A stretch of DNA of 34,172 nt, taken from positions 1-34,172 of the forward strand of contig WQVX01000015.1 of assembly GCA_009785615.1 (NCBI GenBank). Reading direction: 5' to 3'. Position 1 is the stretch's first letter; each line of letters opens with the position of its first letter. The notes under the pieces were generated by a model. That model was not told where the DNA came from and searched no databases. It saw only the letters and a list, made by a program, of their open reading frames with translations. The position numbers and the translations under genes are program-made. Of this stretch, positions 16,172 through 24,666 are shown piece by piece. The DNA comes from Defluviitaleaceae bacterium (GTDB lineage: Bacteria; Bacillota; Clostridia; Lachnospirales; WQUN01).

Positions 16172-17029
16172 ATGAAAAAGTTTTTATCACTATTGCTACT
16201 TGTAATGTCAATGTTTTTAGTTGGTTGCGGGAGTAGACTTTATGCAGATTCTACATTTGTAGGAACATGGTACTGGGATGATAATGTTCAGTTTACCTAC
16301 ATATTTAATGCAGATGGTTCCGGGCAAAGAGGCGATGCACAAATCCATACCTTTAATTGGGGTACAAGAAATGGCGAGCTTATAATTAACCAAGGTTCAG
16401 CTTTTAGAAATGAAGAGTGGTCATATAGCATTGATGGAAGGCTAATGACTCTCAGTAGCGATCAAGGCACTTTTAGATACCTTAATTCAACCCCGGATCA
16501 ACGTCTTGTGGGCAGCTGGATAAACTTAGAATATATTGAACAAGTAAATTTAAATGCAGATGGCAGTGGTCAATTTGTAGCATTTGGAGGCGACCCACAC
16601 GAAAACATTAACTTTAATTGGTATTCCGCTAATAATATTTTGATACAACATTTAGGGCCTTTAGAACAAGGGAACTGGACATTTACAGTTACCGGTGATA
16701 CTTTGATTCTTGAAAGCCTTCAAGTTACCGGCTATAGACAAGAATTTGTAAGAGGTGTACTTGGAAATGACTCCGCTCTTTTAGGAGCTTGGGCATGGGA
16801 TCAAGATCCTGAATGGGAATATTATTTTATGGAAGATTCAGTAGCTTTACGTGGCTATTATGATATGGAAGTACCTGTTGTTTGGGCTACATTTAATAAT
16901 AATCTTGTAATGGTAGATATTATGACCTTTAATGTTGAGCAGTGGACATATTCTATTACCGGTAATACTCTTACCATAAACAATACCCAAATACCGGGTC
17001 AATCATTTAGTTATATAAGAGTGCCTTAA
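16172..17029 (+). CDS. Lipoprotein with three lipocalin-like (DUF5640-like) repeats
   Basis: A 285-residue lipoprotein: hydrophobic signal MKKFLSLLLLVMSMFLVGC with lipobox LVGC, so Cys19 should be lipidated and the protein tethered outside the membrane. The mature part is three repeats of about 85 residues, each opening with (F/L)(V/L)G(T/S/A)W and containing patterns such as YIFNADGSGQR, FNWGT and W(S/T)(Y/F)(S/T)(I/V)xGxxLxL. This is the barrel-like repeat seen in clostridial DUF5640-type lipoproteins, as I recall them. The third copy is the most diverged and lacks the NADGSG turn. GGAGATGA precedes ATG 16172. It has its own promoter and terminator, so it is monocistronic. Function and ligand are unknown. 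Confidence 0.8.
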   Translation: MKKFLSLLLLVMSMFLVGCGSRLYADSTFVGTWYWDDNVQFTYIFNADGSGQRGDAQIHTFNWGTRNGELIINQGSAFRNEEWSYSIDGRLMTLSSDQGTFRYLNSTPDQRLVGSWINLEYIEQVNLNADGSGQFVAFGGDPHENINFNWYSANNILIQHLGPLEQGNWTFTVTGDTLILESLQVTGYRQEFVRGVLGNDSALLGAWAWDQDPEWEYYFMEDSVALRGYYDMEVPVVWATFNNNLVMVDIMTFNVEQWTYSITGNTLTINNTQIPGQSFSYIRVP

Positions 17030-17070
17030 AGTATCGTTGAATACAGCTTCTTAATAATTATTCTTTAATA

Positions 17071-17117
17071 AAAAACGCCTTCAAACCCGGCAAATATAAG
17101 TTTGAAGGTGTTTTTTT
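17071..17117 (+). terminator. Terminator after the lipoprotein gene
   Basis: AAAAACGCCTTCAAAC (17071-17086) pairs with GTTTGAAGGTGTTTTT (from 17100) with one G-U, followed by a run of seven T. This is a strong intrinsic terminator. Confidence 0.88.
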
Positions 17118-17165
17118 GTCTTTTTAATGAAAAACAAAAGGAACAGTAGTAACAAAAACATTTTC

Positions 17166-17194
17166 TCGACATAAATTTTTCCCAATGATATAAT
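17166..17194 (+). promoter_or_regulatory. Promoter of the zinc-ribbon membrane protein gene
   Basis: TCGACA (17166-17171), a 17-bp spacer and a perfect TATAAT (17189-17194). Transcription would begin near 17201, about 29 bases before ATG 17230, with AAAGGGGGA as ribosome site. Confidence 0.75.
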
Positions 17195-17229
17195 GTGAAA
17201 AAATGTTGATTACAAAGGGGGATTAAACT

Positions 17230-18297
17230 ATGTTTTGCTCAAAATGCGGAGTGAATTTGCATAAAGATTCTCATTATTGTTATAAGTGTGGGTACAAAAT
17301 AATTATTCCTAATAAACACGAAGAAACAGTTGTGGCAAAGGTTGAAGCAGAAGATGAAAAAACATCCAAGCCAAAAGACGTGATTAGATTACCGGCACCT
17401 ACCGGGCCTTCCGGATTTTTTATTAACATACTTCTCTTTTTAGTGTGGCTTGTTGCTGCATTTTGTTTTATGTTTGCAGTTAATCAATTATTTTCGAGAA
17501 ATTTTAGTGCGGCAATAGGTTTGGCGTCTGCCTCTATAATAGTATGGATTATTGGAATTATAATACAACAGCCTGATAAATATTTGCCTAGCAAAAGCAA
17601 GATAATAACGGGTTTTGTGTTTTCCGGATTATTGGCGGTCTTTTCTATTTATTTTATTGTAGTTGGAGGCACATTCGGTTTTGCTATTACCGGGCTTATA
17701 ATAGCATTTTTAACTTTTGTGGTGAATTTAGCAGAGCTAGATGCATACAAAACAGAACCATCAGTAATTCTTAATGCACTATTGCTTAGCCAACCGGATC
17801 TAATAATTCATACTGATAACGAAGAGGCTCAGATAATCATACTTCAAGGACGAAATTATATACAAGAGCTTATCCGATTGGAATCTAAAATTCAAGATTC
17901 TGAAGTTTGTAACCAAATTATTCAACTTAAAACTATGAGCAGTCAGATTATTGATTTTGTTGACAGCCATCCAACCCATGCCGGAAAACTTGATCGCTTT
18001 ATGAATTATTATTTTCCTACGGCATTACGGTTTTTAGAAAATTATGCAATATTTAGCAATAAACCTGTAAAAGGCTCTAATGTTCAAGAAGCCTTAGAAA
18101 AAACTTCCCAAGGATTGCTTAATATAGAAAAGGCTTTTGAACAGTTGTTGAATAATCTTTATGCTGATAAAGTGATTGATATTGATTCAGAATTAGCAGT
18201 CCTTCAACATACAATGAATTTTGAGGGTATTGGATTGGATAATCAGACGGGTTTTAGCTATAGTGATAACGAAAATAGTAGCGAAGAGAGTGACTAA
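17230..18297 (+). CDS. Zinc-ribbon membrane protein with XpaC-like C-terminal domain
   Basis: A 355-residue protein. The N-terminus is a zinc ribbon with C3, C6, C17 and C20 (FCSKCG, YCYKCG). A charged linker leads to about four membrane segments (residues about 62-180; for example NILLFLVWLVAAFCFMFAV and ASASIIVWIIGIIIQ). The last 150 residues are helical and carry RFMNYYFPTALRFLENYAIF, which matches my recollection of the XpaC/5-bromo-4-chloroindolyl phosphate hydrolysis family (PF10112), often found next to TelA-like proteins. No telA is present here. It has its own promoter and stands alone between two terminators. A role in envelope stress or toxic-compound tolerance is only suggested by family lore; no enzymatic motif is visible. 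Confidence 0.78.
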   Translation: MFCSKCGVNLHKDSHYCYKCGYKIIIPNKHEETVVAKVEAEDEKTSKPKDVIRLPAPTGPSGFFINILLFLVWLVAAFCFMFAVNQLFSRNFSAAIGLASASIIVWIIGIIIQQPDKYLPSKSKIITGFVFSGLLAVFSIYFIVVGGTFGFAITGLIIAFLTFVVNLAELDAYKTEPSVILNALLLSQPDLIIHTDNEEAQIIILQGRNYIQELIRLESKIQDSEVCNQIIQLKTMSSQIIDFVDSHPTHAGKLDRFMNYYFPTALRFLENYAIFSNKPVKGSNVQEALEKTSQGLLNIEKAFEQLLNNLYADKVIDIDSELAVLQHTMNFEGIGLDNQTGFSYSDNENSSEESD

Positions 18298-18316
18298 TTA
18301 AATTTTATAAAATTCA

Positions 18317-18352
18317 AAAAGCAGGTAAAGGAAATATATTTGCCTACTTTTT
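18317..18352 (+). terminator. Weak terminator after the zinc-ribbon gene
   Basis: AAAAGCAGGTAAA and TTTGCCTACTTTTT form a 13-bp stem with one mismatch and one G-U, followed by T-rich sequence. It lies 20 bp after the stop codon. Confidence 0.55.
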
Positions 18353-18418
18353 ATGTTTGCTTTTTAAAGAATATTTGATTATATTTATGTTACAATTTAC
18401 CACGCGAAATATGGATTA

Positions 18419-18480
18419 AAAATGCTCCTATCGAAGCAGACAGATTAAATATAAAATCTGTCAAACGAAAGGAGCATTTT
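18419..18480. terminator. Nested two-stem bidirectional terminator
   Basis: The outer arms AAAATGCTCCT (18419-18429) and AGGAGCATTTT (18470-18480) enclose an inner perfect 8-bp hairpin, GACAGATT/AATCTGTC (18439-18462). A-rich and T-rich ends suit both directions between the convergent zinc-ribbon and MerR genes. Apart from the two hairpins the 18298-18509 gap holds nothing visible. Confidence 0.75.
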
Positions 18481-18509
18481 GCGTATTCATAGATCTGAAT
18501 TAATCTTTC

Positions 18510-19274
18510 TTAAACAGGTCTGTTTTTTAAGCAATTTTCCCTAATTTGTACAACAATCTCGTCTGCACAAATAACCGCATCTGTTGATTGAAAATTCTTG
18601 CGCCAAACTTCCTTTCCATCCCATACAACCAAAACTTGATTTGCCGGAAGATCGGCATTATCATAAATACGAATTTTTGGCAAAGCACATGATGTTTTTT
18701 CAAGCTCAGAACGCAGCGCAACAATTTTTTCAAGTAAGCCACCTGCATTTTCATTGCATATTTCAAGGCATATTGGCATACCCATTGCTACACGATATTT
18801 TTCATTTTGTGGTGAATTCATAGGAATCATCCCCTCGGTTTTATTTGTAAGATAAGTGTACCCGCTTAATATGTTTGTGGTACTTAGGTCAGTAATTGGT
18901 TTGCGTGATAATTCAATAGCTAAATCGCGCAGAAGCCTATCCGTTTCACGCATTTCTAATAACTGTCTACCATTGTCTGTAATCTTTTCTTGCAATGCTG
19001 TACGAAAATCTTCATCATTACCGCCTAATAATTCAGCAATCATTTTTATGCTAAAAGAAAGTCGGCGCAAAAGAAGAATAACTTCTAGCCGTTCACATTG
19101 CTCGCGATCATATTCACGATATTTTGAATCCGTCTTACGATGACTTTTCAAAATTCCAATTTCCTCATAATAACGCAGTGTTCTGGCAGATATTTGATAT
19201 AGTTCTGCTATTTCTGAAATATCCCACCGCTGCTTTATCCTTATCACCTCCGGCTTACCGTTGCGCAAAAGCAC
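18510..19274 (-). CDS. MerR-family regulator with FlhA-cytoplasmic-domain-like C-terminus
   Basis: About 254 residues. The N-terminus is a MerR winged helix (IAELYQISARTLRYYEEIGI, then YREYDREQCERLEVILLLRR), followed by a helical dimerisation stretch. The C-terminal 100 residues (GGLLEKIVALRSELEK, PKIRIYDNADLPANQ, WDGKEVWR) look like the first part of the FlhA cytoplasmic domain (LLxRIxxIRRQL, PPIRIRDNxQLxPN, GVEVARGE), without any membrane part. The start is uncertain. GTG 19274 has no ribosome site. A strong GGAGGTGAT at 19251-19243 is followed 8 bases later by an in-frame ATA (19238), immediately before the conserved domain, so initiation at a non-standard codon is possible. The gene is divergent from yqfC and probably autoregulated through the palindrome at 19297-19320. 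Confidence 0.8.
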   Translation of the reverse strand: MLLRNGKPEVIRIKQRWDISEIAELYQISARTLRYYEEIGILKSHRKTDSKYREYDREQCERLEVILLLRRLSFSIKMIAELLGGNDEDFRTALQEKITDNGRQLLEMRETDRLLRDLAIELSRKPITDLSTTNILSGYTYLTNKTEGMIPMNSPQNEKYRVAMGMPICLEICNENAGGLLEKIVALRSELEKTSCALPKIRIYDNADLPANQVLVVWDGKEVWRKNFQSTDAVICADEIVVQIRENCLKNRPV

Positions 19275-19294
19275 TTATTAGACTGTCCATATTT

Positions 19295-19325
19295 ATTTTA
19301 ACGTTTTCCGTAACGTTAAAGTCAA
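19295..19325 (-). promoter_or_regulatory. MerR-type promoter with palindromic operator in a 19-bp spacer
   Basis: On the minus strand TTGACT (19325-19320) and TAAAAT (19300-19295) are 19 bp apart, the long spacer typical of MerR-activated promoters. A perfect 9-bp inverted repeat with a 6-bp spacer (TTTAACGTT/AACGTTAAA, 19297-19320) fills it. This is the architecture expected for autoregulation by the MerR protein encoded immediately downstream. Confidence 0.75.
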
Positions 19326-19382
19326 TACCCATCATAAACCATACTAACTTTTCATATACTTGTTTAAAAAAGGGGGATAGCC

Positions 19383-19649
19383 ATGGGTATTTTTAAAGAT
19401 CATCTTACCGAACTGCTGTCCTTACCCAAGGAGATTCTATTAAATCTGCCCCAAATAATTTTAACGGGCCGCAAAGAAATTAGCATCGAAAATTATAAAA
19501 GCATTATCGAATATTCTGATACAACTATCCGAATAAATACCAGCAGCGGAGTGTTGCTGATTGTTGGAAATAGTTTGACGTTAAAACATATGACTACAGA
19601 GTATATTACTATAGTCGGGGGCATTACAAAATTAGAATTTTTGGGGTGA
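19383..19649 (+). CDS. yqfC: Sporulation protein YqfC
   Basis: An 88-residue protein matching YqfC, a small sporulation protein conserved in endospore formers. It has the characteristic ILTGRKEISIENYKSIIEYS segment and the ending LTLKHMTTEYITIVGGITKL of its beta-rich fold. AAAGGGGGAT precedes ATG 19383. Its stop lies just before the yqfD start, as in most Firmicutes, so the two are co-translated. In Bacillus the pair is expressed in the mother cell under sigma-E; I could not identify a convincing sigma-E promoter in the short upstream region, which also contains the MerR operator. Confidence 0.88.
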   Translation: MGIFKDHLTELLSLPKEILLNLPQIILTGRKEISIENYKSIIEYSDTTIRINTSSGVLLIVGNSLTLKHMTTEYITIVGGITKLEFLG

Positions 19650-19657
19650 ATGAGAAT

Positions 19658-20875
19658 ATGTTCTTAAAAGCTTGGACTTTTTTGCGTGGATACGTAGCCG
19701 TTGAAGTTACAGGCTCGTCCGTAGAAAGATTTTTAAACATGACCGCCCATAGAGGCATATACATATGGGATATTAATCCTATAAAAAATGGCATACAAAT
19801 GCATTGCTCAATCAAGGCTTTTAAAATGTTAAAAACTAGTGCGCAAAAAACCAAATGTCGTCTAAAGGTTTCAGACCGTCAAGGGTTGCCCTTCATCATT
19901 TACCGATATCGCAGACGAAAATTTTTAATGGGGGGCGTTGCTTTTTTTGTTCTGTTTTTGTACATAATGGCTTCTTTTATTTGGCGCATAGATATAGAAG
20001 GGAATGAACGAGTGCCTACTGAGGCAATACTACAGTTTAGTGAAACATACAACCTACGCATTGGTGCCTCTAAACGCCATATAAACAACAGAGAAGTAAG
20101 CAGGGCAATACTTTCCCATTTTACAGATATCGGATGGGTTGATGTACATACCAGGGGCACACGCACCACAATTATTGTATCAGAAATAATCCCGGAACAT
20201 CCACGCCTTCCCAGAGATACCCCTTGTAATATTGTAGCTGCCCAAGATGGACTTATCACTAAAATAGTAACTGCATCCGGTATTCCTAAAGTAAGGCAAA
20301 ACGATGTAGTGCAAGAAGGCGATATTTTAGTAAGCGGAGAACTTCCTATAGTATCGGAGCATACAGGTCAGTCCACTACTGTCTTTGTACATGCTTATGC
20401 AGAGGTGTGGGCAAAAATGTATACTCCCTTCCGGTTTAAATTACCAATGTCATACACTCACAAAGCATTTACAGGTAATGAACGCACCCATCATACTATA
20501 CAGTGGCTGGCAGGGCAGCAAAGAAGTATAAATTTATTCCATGGTAGAATTTCCTTCACTAATTATGATAAAATAGTGTCTCATAATCAGCCGGGATCAT
20601 CCGGGGATTATCCCATGCCTTTTATTTGGACTCAGGCAATTTACCGTGAGTTTATACCGGAGACTCGTCACCGCACTTTGGAAGAAGCAAAGGCAATGGC
20701 TGACCGTATTATTACAGACCGCATTATCCGCGAGTTTGACTTCCATATAGATATCGTTGACAAACTGGTTCAGTTTGAGGAACTGCCGGATAATCTTGTG
20801 GTGTCTGTTTTAATAACAACCAATGAGCGCATAGATAAAGCAGTGCCCATTGAAAACCCGTTACATGAAAATTAG
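19658..20875 (+). CDS. yqfD: Sporulation protein YqfD
   Basis: A 405-residue membrane-anchored sporulation protein. Residues 1-85 form a cytoplasmic domain (WTFLRGYVAVEVTGSSVERF; YIWDI). A single membrane segment near 90-110 (FLMGGVAFFVLFLYIMASF) follows, then an outward region with the typical IEGNERVPTEAIL, VSEIIPEHP and LITKIVTASGIPKVRQNDVV, where the last signature is a barrel-sandwich-like strand pair. ATG 19658 is chosen because GGGGTGA lies 8 bp upstream; the GTG at 19646 would overlap the yqfC stop. The protein is characteristic of endospore formers, and in Bacillus it is needed for efficient sporulation. The unit continues into phoH after 54 bp. Confidence 0.9.
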   Translation: MFLKAWTFLRGYVAVEVTGSSVERFLNMTAHRGIYIWDINPIKNGIQMHCSIKAFKMLKTSAQKTKCRLKVSDRQGLPFIIYRYRRRKFLMGGVAFFVLFLYIMASFIWRIDIEGNERVPTEAILQFSETYNLRIGASKRHINNREVSRAILSHFTDIGWVDVHTRGTRTTIIVSEIIPEHPRLPRDTPCNIVAAQDGLITKIVTASGIPKVRQNDVVQEGDILVSGELPIVSEHTGQSTTVFVHAYAEVWAKMYTPFRFKLPMSYTHKAFTGNERTHHTIQWLAGQQRSINLFHGRISFTNYDKIVSHNQPGSSGDYPMPFIWTQAIYREFIPETRHRTLEEAKAMADRIITDRIIREFDFHIDIVDKLVQFEELPDNLVVSVLITTNERIDKAVPIENPLHEN

Positions 20876-20929
20876 AGACAAACTTTATCCCATCATACCG
20901 GGCAAAAGTTATGCTAGTTAAGAGGTACT

Positions 20930-21955
20930 ATGGAGACAAAACCTAAGCAAACGTCTGTACAAATACCGGCTAATTTAATTGGTAATGTATTTGGAAAACT
21001 AGACGAAAATGTAAAAAAAATAGAAGAAGCCTATGGTATTGTAGTTGTTAACCGTGGAGAAGATATACAAATCACCGGTAATCCGGATGCCCTTGCAAAA
21101 GCAGACGCAGTGCTTCAAAAATTATCTGCCTTTGCACAAAAAGGTGAAATTATTGGCGAGCAACAGGTTAATTATTTAATTTCTTCTCATGGAGAAGCGG
21201 ATTTTTCTCAAATAGAAAAAATAAATGATGATACAGTTTGCATAACAGCATCCGGGCGTCCGGTTAAGCCCAAAACAATTGGGCAAAAAAAGTATTTGGA
21301 TCAAATCCGTAACAATACCATAGTTTTTTCTGTAGGCCCTGCCGGTACCGGTAAAACATACTTGGCGATGGCTATGGCTATTACTGCTTTCCGCAATCAA
21401 CAGGTAAACCGCATTATTTTAACGCGCCCTGCTATAGAGGCAGGGGAAAAGTTAGGCTTTTTGCCGGGCGATCTACAGCAAAAAGTGGATCCATATCTAC
21501 GACCGCTTTACGATGCCCTTCATGATATTATGGGTGCTGACACCTATCAGCGCAATTTTGAAAAAGGGGCAATAGAAGTTGCTCCATTGGCATACATGCG
21601 AGGCCGCACTTTGGATAACTCTTTTATTGTGTTGGATGAAGCCCAAAACACTACACCGGAGCAAATGAAAATGTTTTTGACCCGCATAGGATTTGGTTCA
21701 AAAGCTGTTATTACCGGAGATATTACCCAAATAGATTTACCTGACGGCAAGCGAAGCGGATTGCAAGATGCTATCGGAATTTTAGATAACATTGAAGGCA
21801 TTGGAATCTCTTACCTAACGGCAAGAGATGTTGTGCGGCATCCATTAGTGCAAAAAATTATCCATGCTTACGAAAAGCGAGAGGCTCGTAATGCCTATAA
21901 AGATAAAAAGGATAAAGAACGCAAAATCAGACAGCACCGCAGACATCAGAAATAA
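20930..21955 (+). CDS. phoH: PhoH-family ATPase
   Basis: A 341-residue cytoplasmic ATPase of the PhoH/YbeZ type, linked genetically to RNA processing together with YbeY, which is encoded two genes downstream. An N-terminal KH-like domain (residues about 10-70) is followed by the P-loop domain with Walker A GPAGTGKT (near 136), the segment LTRPAIEAGEKLGFLPGD, Walker B IVLDEAQN (near 233) and GDITQIDLP. The C-terminal 30 residues are very basic (KDKKDKERKIRQHRRHQK), consistent with RNA binding. Its place between yqfD and the pgpH gene is the standard Firmicutes order. Confidence 0.93.
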   Translation: METKPKQTSVQIPANLIGNVFGKLDENVKKIEEAYGIVVVNRGEDIQITGNPDALAKADAVLQKLSAFAQKGEIIGEQQVNYLISSHGEADFSQIEKINDDTVCITASGRPVKPKTIGQKKYLDQIRNNTIVFSVGPAGTGKTYLAMAMAITAFRNQQVNRIILTRPAIEAGEKLGFLPGDLQQKVDPYLRPLYDALHDIMGADTYQRNFEKGAIEVAPLAYMRGRTLDNSFIVLDEAQNTTPEQMKMFLTRIGFGSKAVITGDITQIDLPDGKRSGLQDAIGILDNIEGIGISYLTARDVVRHPLVQKIIHAYEKREARNAYKDKKDKERKIRQHRRHQK

Positions 21956-21973
21956 TCATTAATGGGGTGACTA

Positions 21974-24220
21974 ATGCGTAAAAATCTAATAAATGCTTCC
22001 CTGATAATAGGAGCTTATTTGCTGACATGTACTGCTATTTGGATGGGTCCGTATTTTCAGTCGGCGTTGTCAGTTAGAGTGGGAGATGTCTCACCGGTAA
22101 GGGTAGCGGCTACAAGAGATGTAGAAAATGTAGTTGCCACAGATCGTAATCGAGAAGAAGCTATTACGGCAGCTAATGCAATGCCCAGAGAATCATTTTA
22201 TACAGTAGAGCAAGCCATTAACCAACAGATTTTTGCAAATATTTCAAGCTTTTTTGCTCAACTAAACATTATACGTCGTGACCGTGAGGATTGGATAGAA
22301 GCACAATTTGAGGCGCAACAACTAGCTTTAACACAGTGGCAATTGGCGCAAATCCGTTGGGAACAAGATCAAGCCCAAAGGGCACAGCTAATTGCTGATG
22401 GCGAGGAACCCGGAGAAGAACCGGAACCTCCGGACGAAGTATTTCACTTTGAAGCTGAAGAATTTCCTGTTGAAGAGCGTTTTGATGAATTATTGGTTCC
22501 CCTATCCGCTAACAATAGAAATTTTTTGCTAAGCTTAGACGCACAAGAACATTACGATCTTCATTTAGCAGTTAACATGGTGGTAAACTCTGCTTTAGAA
22601 GAACCGGGCATAATCACTGTCAATGATGTGGTTTTATTAAACATACGAGAAGATTTAGTAGAGCTGATGGATAATGTAGATGCCATTGATGTAGGCTATG
22701 TAATAGCAGGGCATTTTGTAGTTCCAAACAGAATGTTTGATGAAAATCATTTTTTGGGAGTTTGGCAGCTTCGTGCAGAAAATTATGAAGTTGAGATGTT
22801 TCTACAGCATGAAACACTTGTAGAACAATGGGCAAGAATATCCCCGGAAGCTTATGCCGCCATGGAAAAGCTTGGTTTGCTGGAAACTGATTGGACTAGA
22901 GACATAGTTCCAATGATAGGTATTTTTATTTTAGTCGCAGTTACAATGATAACATGCTGCTGGTTTATTTTCTTCTATCGTAAGCAAATGATCTCTCGTA
23001 CCAAAGAGGCATTGTTACTTTTTACACTGTACTCATGTATATTAATCATTATGTGGACTTTAGGAACTGTAAACTACTACTTTATGCCTATTTTGGTTTT
23101 TACCTTGCTTATTGCTATGCTGGTAGATTTACGTACCGCCATTATCTTAAATTTAGGCTTTACGCTAATAAGTTATTTTGTTGTAGATGGTACCATGCAT
23201 TACATGATCTTTTTTGTGCTTTCCGGATCAATAATGTGTTTGTTGGCTCGTTTTACAACCGAACGTAATAAAATTATGATGGTGGCTCTTATATCAGCTT
23301 GCTTTAATTTTATTTTAGCCATAGCTATTACCTTGGCTTTTGAGCCACATCAGGCCGCCTACTCTTGGTATTCTGTTATAGGATCGGGGGGGGTTGCAGC
23401 ATTAAACGGTATACTTACTGTTATTATTGCTGTTGGAAGTCTACCTTTGTGGGAGGTTATCTTTGGTGTAGTAACTCCTATTAAAATACTGGATTTAACC
23501 AATCCAACCAGTCCACTAATGCGGCGTTTAACTATTGAGGCTCCGGGAACCTACCACCATTCTTTAATTGTGGCAAATTTAGCAGAATCGGCTGCTTATG
23601 ATATAGGTGCTAACCCTCATATAGCCCGCGCAGGTGGATATTACCATGATATCGGCAAATTAAAATATCCTCATTATTTTGCTGAAAATATCACAGGTGT
23701 TAACCCTCATGATGAAATGGATCCGTTAAACAGCTCACAAATTATCATGAGTCATATATCATATGGGTTAACTTTGGCAACGGAATATCGGCTTCCTCAG
23801 TTTATACGAGATATTATCCACGAACATCACGGAAATTCTATAATGAAATTCTTTTATTGCAAAGCCAAGGATGCTGCAAATGCTGATGAATCGGCTCCTG
23901 AAATAGAAGAAAATGATTACCGTTATCCTTATAGTATCCCACAAAGCAAAGAATCTGCTGTGGTAATGCTGGCTGATGGAATTGAAGCTGCTATCCGTTC
24001 AATGATGACCCAGGGTAAAAACCCTAGTGATATACAAGATTTAATTAATAAAATGATAAAGGACAAGCTTACCGAAGGCTTTTTGGCAGACAGCCAACTA
24101 AGCATAAGAGATGTTGATACTATTTCAAAATCTTTTTACAGGGTGCTAAAGGGCATGTACCATGAGCGTATACCCTATCCTCAAGAAACAGACAGCGATA
24201 TTGTTGTTGATAGGCGGTGA
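21974..24220 (+). CDS. pgpH: Membrane HD phosphohydrolase, cyclic-di-AMP phosphodiesterase PgpH/YqfF
   Basis: A 748-residue protein predicted to hydrolyse cyclic di-AMP. An N-terminal membrane segment is followed by a large outward 7TMR-HDED domain (residues about 40-310) with an acidic coiled insertion (EEPGEEPEPPDE). A seven-helix membrane region (about 315-510) and a cytoplasmic HD domain come next. In the latter, YHHSLIVANLAESAA (near 526) and YYHDIGKLKYP (near 555) supply metal-binding His and Asp, and IIHEHHG supplies later ones. GGGGTGA lies 5 bp before ATG 21974. The last codons overlap the ybeY start, a translationally coupled arrangement. This signalling control over cell-wall and osmotic state is common in the yqf block. 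Confidence 0.93.
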   Translation: MRKNLINASLIIGAYLLTCTAIWMGPYFQSALSVRVGDVSPVRVAATRDVENVVATDRNREEAITAANAMPRESFYTVEQAINQQIFANISSFFAQLNIIRRDREDWIEAQFEAQQLALTQWQLAQIRWEQDQAQRAQLIADGEEPGEEPEPPDEVFHFEAEEFPVEERFDELLVPLSANNRNFLLSLDAQEHYDLHLAVNMVVNSALEEPGIITVNDVVLLNIREDLVELMDNVDAIDVGYVIAGHFVVPNRMFDENHFLGVWQLRAENYEVEMFLQHETLVEQWARISPEAYAAMEKLGLLETDWTRDIVPMIGIFILVAVTMITCCWFIFFYRKQMISRTKEALLLFTLYSCILIIMWTLGTVNYYFMPILVFTLLIAMLVDLRTAIILNLGFTLISYFVVDGTMHYMIFFVLSGSIMCLLARFTTERNKIMMVALISACFNFILAIAITLAFEPHQAAYSWYSVIGSGGVAALNGILTVIIAVGSLPLWEVIFGVVTPIKILDLTNPTSPLMRRLTIEAPGTYHHSLIVANLAESAAYDIGANPHIARAGGYYHDIGKLKYPHYFAENITGVNPHDEMDPLNSSQIIMSHISYGLTLATEYRLPQFIRDIIHEHHGNSIMKFFYCKAKDAANADESAPEIEENDYRYPYSIPQSKESAVVMLADGIEAAIRSMMTQGKNPSDIQDLINKMIKDKLTEGFLADSQLSIRDVDTISKSFYRVLKGMYHERIPYPQETDSDIVVDRR

Positions 24221-24666
24221 TACACATAGATATTTATTGGGACAATATCCCGGATAATTGTGAAGCGTTACTTACAGACTTAATTAAAAGGGGGTTAGAA
24301 TATGTTGATGCACCCTCTTCTGTGGAAATAAGTATTTCTTTTGTGGATAAAGAGGAAATGCAGGCTTTAAACAAAGAACATAGAGAAGTAGATAAAGTTA
24401 CAGATGTGTTGTCGTTTCCATTTACCGAGCCGGAAGAATGGAGTAAAGAATCAGTTTCATGTCATCCCTTTGTTTTGGGCGATATTATAATCTGTACAGA
24501 TGTGGCTCGTGAACAAGCTGAGGAATATGGACATTCTTTTGAAAGAGAGCTGGGCTTTTTGACAGTACATGGATTACTACATCTTGCAGGATATGACCAT
24601 ATGGAACCGGAAGATGAAGAAGATATGCGAAATGCACAGAGAGATATTTTGGGGGAATTAAAATGA
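24217..24666 (+). CDS. ybeY: Endoribonuclease YbeY
   Basis: A 149-residue metal-dependent endoribonuclease for 16S rRNA 3' end maturation and ribosome quality control. The zinc triad is intact in H118-GLL-H122-LAGYD-H128. The segment EHREVDKVTDVLSFPF and the following GDIIIC strand are family signatures. The start is GTG 24217, overlapping the pgpH stop by 4 bp, and the dgkA start overlaps the ybeY stop in turn. The close coupling with phoH is functionally sensible because both proteins act on RNA. Confidence 0.94.
   Translation: MIHIDIYWDNIPDNCEALLTDLIKRGLEYVDAPSSVEISISFVDKEEMQALNKEHREVDKVTDVLSFPFTEPEEWSKESVSCHPFVLGDIIICTDVAREQAEEYGHSFERELGFLTVHGLLHLAGYDHMEPEDEEDMRNAQRDILGELK

Noticed and set aside
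19323..19382. Sigma-E promoter for yqfC
   Set aside because: CATACT and CATATACTT resemble -10 elements but no -35 element at the right spacing is convincing.
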